This document shows positions 15,784-17,952 of a stretch of 17,952 bases of DNA, one piece after another. A model generated the notes under the pieces. The model made no database searches, was not told the DNA's origin, and saw only the letters and a list, made by a program, of their open reading frames with translations. Position numbers and translations under genes: made by a program. How positions within the stretch are numbered: position 1 is the first letter of the stretch; each line of letters begins with the position of its first letter. The stretch is from [Eubacterium] saphenum. Its GTDB lineage: Bacteria > Bacillota > Clostridia > Peptostreptococcales > Anaerovoracaceae. Location of the stretch: contig SFHC01000027.1 in NCBI GenBank assembly GCA_004555725.1, forward strand, positions 1 to 17,952. The letters are read 5' to 3'.

Positions 15784-15950
15784 GTCGTAATTTGGTGTCA
15801 ATTCAAGAAAAAAGCGGCAGCAAGCTGCCACTTTTCTCAGAGTTATTATTGCTGCCGATATCTGTATCGGCTGTCGGTCTTTAACCCATTCTATATGGAC
15901 ATAGCGGGCACTTCTCAACAGGACATAACCTGACCTCTTTAGTCATACCA
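15784..15950. repeat. Direct repeat, copy 1 (167 bp)
   Basis: Aligns without gaps to 16445-16611; I count 21 mismatches (about 87% identity). It carries the 3' part and terminator of the small cysteine-motif gene. The two copies bracket the toxin-antitoxin module. Confidence 0.85.
15821..15946 (-). pseudogene. Truncated duplicate of the cysteine-motif gene
   Basis: Homologous to residues 20-61 of the intact gene at 16482-16667. It reads MTKEVRLCPVEKCPLCPYRMG and then hits a stop at 15881-15883. The frame continues after the stop as RPTADTDIGSNNNSEK, clearly matching the intact copy. The first 19 codons with the CxxC pair are missing. It keeps the canonical CPL cysteine that the intact copy has lost. 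A hairpin with T run (stem 15812-15821/15824-15833, minus strand) remains as its terminator. Confidence 0.75.
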
Positions 15951-15987
15951 CGAAAAAAACAGCCACACATTTATAATGCATGACTGC

Positions 15988-16016
15988 TTGTCACCGACCA
16001 TATTTGTTGTTATACC
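15988..16016 (+). promoter_or_regulatory. Probable promoter of the toxin mRNA
   Basis: TTGTCA (15988-15993, five of six), a 17-base spacer and TATACC (16011-16016, four of six). Transcription would start near 16023, exactly where the conserved GATGCTACC 5' motif begins. A second, perfect TATAAT at 15972-15977 lacks a -35 box. Confidence 0.5.
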
Positions 16017-16022
16017 TAATTC

Positions 16023-16053
16023 GATGCTACCAATAGCGGGTATGCGGTTAGCC
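16023..16053 (+). repeat. Left arm of inverted repeat flanking the toxin gene
   Basis: GATGCTACC...GGTTAGCC on the plus strand reappears on the minus strand at 16306-16282 with a shorter middle. Within each copy GCTACC can pair with GGTTAGC with one bulged T, so both transcripts would begin with the same 5' stem-loop. Confidence 0.6.
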
Positions 16054-16080
16054 CTCTTACAGAGGGACTGTGACCCTCTG
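16052..16080 (+). promoter_or_regulatory. Toxin leader with alternative pairings and anti-Shine-Dalgarno
   Basis: CCCTCT (16052-16057) pairs with AGAGGG (16061-16066), or CAGAGGG (16060-16066) pairs with CCCTCTG (16074-16080); the two are mutually exclusive. ACCCTC (16073-16078) is the exact complement of GAGGGT (16118-16123) within the toxin ribosome binding site and could mask it. Confidence 0.4.
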
Positions 16081-16130
16081 TTTACATAGAAACCCTATCA
16101 GGGAATCTTGTGCGAAGGAGGGTGTTGCCA

Positions 16131-16229
16131 ATGTTGACAATAGACAGTCTACTTGCAGTAATCAGCTTAGCTTTTACTGCATTCGGTCTTGGATATGCAA
16201 TCGGAAGTAAAAATAAATCACAAAAATAA
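16131..16229 (+). CDS. Small hydrophobic peptide, holin-like type I toxin
   Basis: A 32-residue peptide, MLTIDSLLAVISLAFTAFGL followed by GYAIGSKNKSQK: one membrane-spanning helix and a basic hydrophilic tail. This is the form of the putative holin-like toxins of Firmicutes type I toxin-antitoxin systems, which insert in the membrane and depolarise the cell. Initiation is strong (AAGGAGGGTG, 8 bases before the ATG). The stop codon lies inside the stem of its own terminator, a compact arrangement typical of such loci. An antisense RNA promoter faces it from downstream, and the leader is structured. The module sits between two copies of a 167-bp repeat within the mobile element, where it could stabilise the element. 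Toxicity is inferred. Confidence 0.7.
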   Translation: MLTIDSLLAVISLAFTAFGLGYAIGSKNKSQK

Positions 16230-16262
16230 CCGCCCAATCTGCAAACGAAAGCGGTTATTTTT
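16222..16262. terminator. Bidirectional terminator shared by toxin mRNA and antisense RNA
   Basis: TAACCGC (16227-16233) and GCGGTTA (16251-16257) form a 7-bp stem. On the plus strand the T run is at 16258-16262; on the minus strand it is at 16226-16222. Both convergent transcripts can end here and therefore overlap by about 40 bases. Confidence 0.8.
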
Positions 16263-16281
16263 ATAACTACTATTAATTTGT

Positions 16282-16306
16282 GGCTAACCGTGTATTCGGT
16301 AGCATC
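16282..16306 (-). repeat. Right arm of inverted repeat flanking the toxin gene
   Basis: The minus-strand reading GATGCTACCG...CGGTTAGCC matches the start of the toxin leader at 16023-16053. It lies at the 5' end of the predicted antisense RNA. Confidence 0.6.
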
Positions 16307-16318
16307 TTTTCTATATCT

Positions 16319-16347
16319 ATTATATATTCCCGGTTTTATTCTGTCAA
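16319..16347 (-). promoter_or_regulatory. Consensus promoter of the antisense RNA
   Basis: On the minus strand: perfect TTGACA (16347-16342), 17-base spacer, perfect TATAAT (16324-16319). It is the best promoter in the window and has no protein gene to serve in that direction, which fits a strongly expressed antitoxin RNA. Confidence 0.85.
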
Positions 16348-16444
16348 AGATATTTTGTGACCAGATTATATTTCCCATACATCACGCTCCTTCACAGTTC
16401 TGTTTCTCTCCGGTGCACTCTCCGGTTCCTGCCTATGAATATAT

Positions 16445-16611
16445 GTCGTGATTTGGTATCAATATAAGAAAAAAGTGGCAGCTAGCTATCACTTTTCTCA
16501 GAGTCCTTATTGTTGCCGATATCTGTATCGGCTGTCGGTCTTTTGCCCATTCTGTATGGGTATAGCGGGAACTTCTCAACGGGACATAACTTAACCTCTT
16601 TAGTCATGCCA
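16445..16611. repeat. Direct repeat, copy 2 (167 bp)
   Basis: Pairs with 15784-15950. It contains most of the intact cysteine-motif gene and its terminator hairpin (16473-16494, minus strand T run at 16474-16469). Confidence 0.85.
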
Positions 16612-16667
16612 CCACTGCACTCGATGCAGTATGCCCGAATTGCCTTAATAGGCGTTAGCGCTTTCAT
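16482..16667 (-). CDS. Small cysteine-motif (putative zinc-binding) protein of mobile elements
   Basis: 61 residues starting MKALTPIKAIRAYCIECSGG. ATG 16667 is chosen because GGAGG is 8 bases upstream; the ATG two codons earlier is too close to it. Proteins of this type (CxxC, EVxxCP, CPLYPYRxGKRP) are common in Firmicutes phages and integrative elements, and the four Cys probably bind zinc. Here the fourth Cys is replaced by Phe (EKFPLYPYRMGKRP), whereas the broken copy at 15881 retains Cys. The C-terminal tail is hydrophilic. The stop codon falls in the loop of the terminator hairpin. The molecular role is not known to me. Confidence 0.75.
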   Translation of the reverse strand: MKALTPIKAIRAYCIECSGGMTKEVKLCPVEKFPLYPYRMGKRPTADTDIGNNKDSEKSDS

Positions 16668-16692
16668 TGTCATCACCTCCGTTTCTGAGCAT

Positions 16693-16721
16693 AAGAAAAC
16701 CCTCAGCGCAATTGCCGAGGG
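16693..16721 (-). terminator. Terminator of the lnu(C) cassette
   Basis: On the minus strand CCCTC...GAGGG (16721-16717 with 16704-16700), with inner GC pairing around AATT, is followed by TTTTCTTAT. It ends the leftward transcript from lnu(C). Confidence 0.6.
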
Positions 16722-16765
16722 CATGTAATCGTTTTAATAACTATAATACAAACTGGAATTTACAG

Positions 16766-17260
16766 TTATCTATACTCATTTGGAATTTCGATATGAAATG
16801 TCTCACACAATAGCTTCACATCATGTACATCATTCTCATCAAATTCATATCCCAAATGGAACATTACTTGACTATATGGTTCAATACAAGAAACCTCTAT
16901 CTCCTCAATTTTTCCTTTACCAGAAAAAGTTTCTACCGGAAAGTTATCCCCCTCATAAAGAATTTCACCTTCGCCCGTATATTCAAAACAATGCAAATCA
17001 ACAATCCTGTTTTTCGCATCTTTCCATACAGTATGGTTCAATGTTGTATATTCCATCTTAATCTCATAAAAGTCATTAGCTTTCATTATCTCTATAAAGT
17101 TCTGATAATCTTTCTTTTCTACAAAAATATCAATATCGTTATGGACTCTTGACTGATGTCCAAGCAACGCATCTACCCCCCAGCCACCATCAAGAAAGAC
17201 TTTAATCTCGGCATCTATCGCAAGTTGAAGAATCTGTTTTACATCTGTAATATTGACCAT
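16766..17260 (-). CDS. lnu(C): Lincosamide nucleotidyltransferase Lnu(C)
   Basis: Transfers an AMP group from ATP onto lincomycin or clindamycin in the cytoplasm, inactivating it. The 164 residues match the length and, from memory, nearly the whole sequence of Lnu(C), known from the mobilisable transposon MTnSag1 of Streptococcus agalactiae. The nucleotidyltransferase signature is visible: FLDGGWGVDALLG (about 22-34) followed by HNDIDIFVEKKDY (about 40-52) with the metal-binding Asp pair. The C-terminal end SQVMFHLGYEFDENDVHDVK is also family-typical. GGAGA is 7 bases before the ATG. It is the last gene of a minus-strand cassette and is followed by a terminator. No MTnSag1 transposase is in the window. 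A few residues differ from the version I remember, so it may be a variant. Confidence 0.88.
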   Translation of the reverse strand: MVNITDVKQILQLAIDAEIKVFLDGGWGVDALLGHQSRVHNDIDIFVEKKDYQNFIEIMKANDFYEIKMEYTTLNHTVWKDAKNRIVDLHCFEYTGEGEILYEGDNFPVETFSGKGKIEEIEVSCIEPYSQVMFHLGYEFDENDVHDVKLLCETFHIEIPNEYR

Positions 17261-17287
17261 CTTATCATCTCCACAAATTCAAATTTA

Positions 17288-17512
17288 TTATTCTCTATTG
17301 CAATCGTAATCAATAATTACTTTCATGCAGTCGTCACACTTATAAGCATATACAGCACTTGAATCAGATGCCGCTCCATTGGCAAGTGAAGCGCATCCTT
17401 TACCAAAGCAGGACAATGCTGCAACGATCTGCTTTTTCAAAGTCCAATTCACACCATCTCTACACTGAATGTAGCCTAATGTCATTTCTTTATCGCAATA
17501 TGGACATTTCAT
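17288..17512 (-). CDS. Small zinc-ribbon protein (PF20097/DUF6487-like)
   Basis: 74 residues beginning MKCPYCDKEMTLGYIQCRDG. ATG 17512 is preferred (GGAGG 9 bases upstream). An N-terminal CPYC pair and a C-terminal CDDC pair (YKCDDCMKVIIDY) form a likely zinc site. The middle NWTLKKQ and a short hydrophobic stretch with Cys (IVAALSCFGKGCASLANGAA) are as in small PF20097-type proteins widespread in Clostridia. Function unknown. It sits 27 bases upstream of lnu(C), and the same AATTTGTGGAG ribosome-site context precedes both genes, so they probably share a transcript. Confidence 0.7.
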   Translation of the reverse strand: MKCPYCDKEMTLGYIQCRDGVNWTLKKQIVAALSCFGKGCASLANGAASDSSAVYAYKCDDCMKVIIDYDCNRE

Positions 17513-17567
17513 AATCATTTTCCTCCACAAATTTCAATATATATAGTTCTAAAAACTGGAATTGTCT

Positions 17568-17846
17568 TTATTTCTTAGATTTATAGATTATAAACACATT
17601 TACAACAATCATTGCAACGACATATACGCAAAGCACAAAAAACATAGTTGGAACTACGTCAAGCATTGCTGACCAATCTTTTTTGTTTACCCAGTCTAAA
17701 ATCATCTTATATTCAAGTAACAATGAAACAATCACAAGTACTAATGAACAAACAGATGCCCACATTGCCTTATCACGTTTTTTTGATACCAGCACAAGTG
17801 CAACAATTGTTAATATAACACTGAGTCCAATACTAAATATCCACAT
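17568..17846 (-). CDS. Small membrane protein with three predicted helices
   Basis: 92 residues, hydrophobic. Helices at about 3-20 (IFSIGLSVILTIVALVLV), 27-45 (MWASVCSLVLVIVSLLL) and 65-86 (VPTMFFVLCVYVVAMIVVNVF), with short Lys-rich loops and a KSKK end. GGGAGG 8 bases before the ATG gives strong initiation. It is first in the leftward cassette ahead of the zinc-ribbon gene and lnu(C). No family is recognised; it could be an immunity-type or accessory membrane protein, but there is no evidence for either. Confidence 0.65.
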   Translation of the reverse strand: MWIFSIGLSVILTIVALVLVSKKRDKAMWASVCSLVLVIVSLLLEYKMILDWVNKKDWSAMLDVVPTMFFVLCVYVVAMIVVNVFIIYKSKK

Positions 17847-17879
17847 ATTTTATACCTCCCTCGTATAATATCTTTTAGA

Positions 17880-17936
17880 TACATTAATGTACCTTGAAAA
17901 CTTAATAAATATTTGTTCAATAGGCTTAGTTAAGCC
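17880..17936. promoter_or_regulatory. Palindromes upstream of the membrane protein cassette
   Basis: TACATTAATGTA (17880-17891) is a perfect 12-base palindrome 34 bases before the start of the membrane-protein gene, and GGCTT-AGTT-AAGCC (17923-17936) is a small hairpin further upstream. The first could be an operator for the cassette. No clear -35/-10 pair was found on the minus strand. Confidence 0.3.
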
Positions 17937-17952
17937 CATGATATAATTGTCC

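Larger units (their letters stand above)
16222..16312 (-). ncRNA. Predicted antisense antitoxin RNA
   Basis: A consensus promoter at 16347-16319 (minus) should start transcription near 16312, and the shared terminator ends it near 16222, giving about 90 bases. It overlaps the last codons and 3' end of the toxin mRNA. Its 5' end forms the hairpin GCTACCG-AATACA-CGG(T)TAGC. No open frame of note lies within it. By analogy with par of pAD1 and similar loci it would pair with the toxin mRNA and prevent translation. Confidence 0.6.

Noticed and set aside
15694..15918. A 75-codon minus-strand frame
   Set aside because: It crosses the truncated cysteine-motif copy in another frame and runs through that gene's terminator. 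Only its last 35 or so residues look protein-like, without a start.
16082..16378. A 98-codon minus-strand frame covering the toxin region
   Set aside because: It runs antisense through the toxin gene, terminator and the antisense promoter. The toxin reading has a far better ribosome site and known architecture.

Overview
The window reads as chromosome from a Gram-positive, probably Lachnospiraceae-like member of the Clostridia. This rests on strong GGAGG-type ribosome binding sites, sigma-A-type promoters, several secreted proteins that start with Gram-positive signal peptides, an LCP-family envelope enzyme, a short-form SppA protease, and accessory genes typical of gut Firmicutes. It has two compositional halves. 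Positions 1 to about 13,630 are moderately GC-rich host chromosome. From about 13,640 to the right edge the sequence is AT-richer and looks like one end of an integrative element.

Host part. A truncated secreted-protein gene (1-64, minus) diverges from a 1118-residue coiled-coil surface protein carrying a CAP domain (560-3916). A terminator follows, then a lone tyrosine recombinase (4289-5404). That gene converges, with only 2 bases between stop codons, on a secreted transglutaminase-like protein (5407-7575, minus), which lies downstream of maf (7644-8408, minus). A long structured leader precedes an LCP-family gene (8772-10262), followed by sppA (10426-11715). The stretch 11,716-12,589 has no convincing gene. 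It holds a terminator, a striking array of 102-bp units built from GGACGCA/TGCGTCC hairpins and GTATAC palindromes, and a near-consensus promoter with a leader hairpin. These lead to an unrecognised 285-residue protein with PD-(D/E)XK-like sequence features (12590-13447). A GC-rich structured block and a terminator close the host part.

Mobile part. At 13,637-13,653 the minus strand carries a tRNA-like 3' end (...TCCTCCGCCA), followed at once by a terminator hairpin. This fits the left attachment site of an element inserted at the 3' end of a tRNA gene. Next to it are a Tn916-type integrase (13738-14916, minus) and its excisionase (14926-15165, minus). Further in lie a duplicated small cysteine-motif gene (one copy broken), a compact type I toxin-antitoxin-like module (about 15,988-16,347), and a minus-strand cassette. 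The cassette holds a three-helix membrane protein, a small zinc-ribbon protein and lnu(C), a lincosamide nucleotidyltransferase. The far end of the element lies outside the window.

The most rewarding non-coding objects are the toxin-antitoxin module, with convergent promoters, a shared terminator and matching 5' hairpins on both transcripts, and the 102-bp hairpin array. Promoters, structures and homologies were judged by eye; no alignment or folding program was run.
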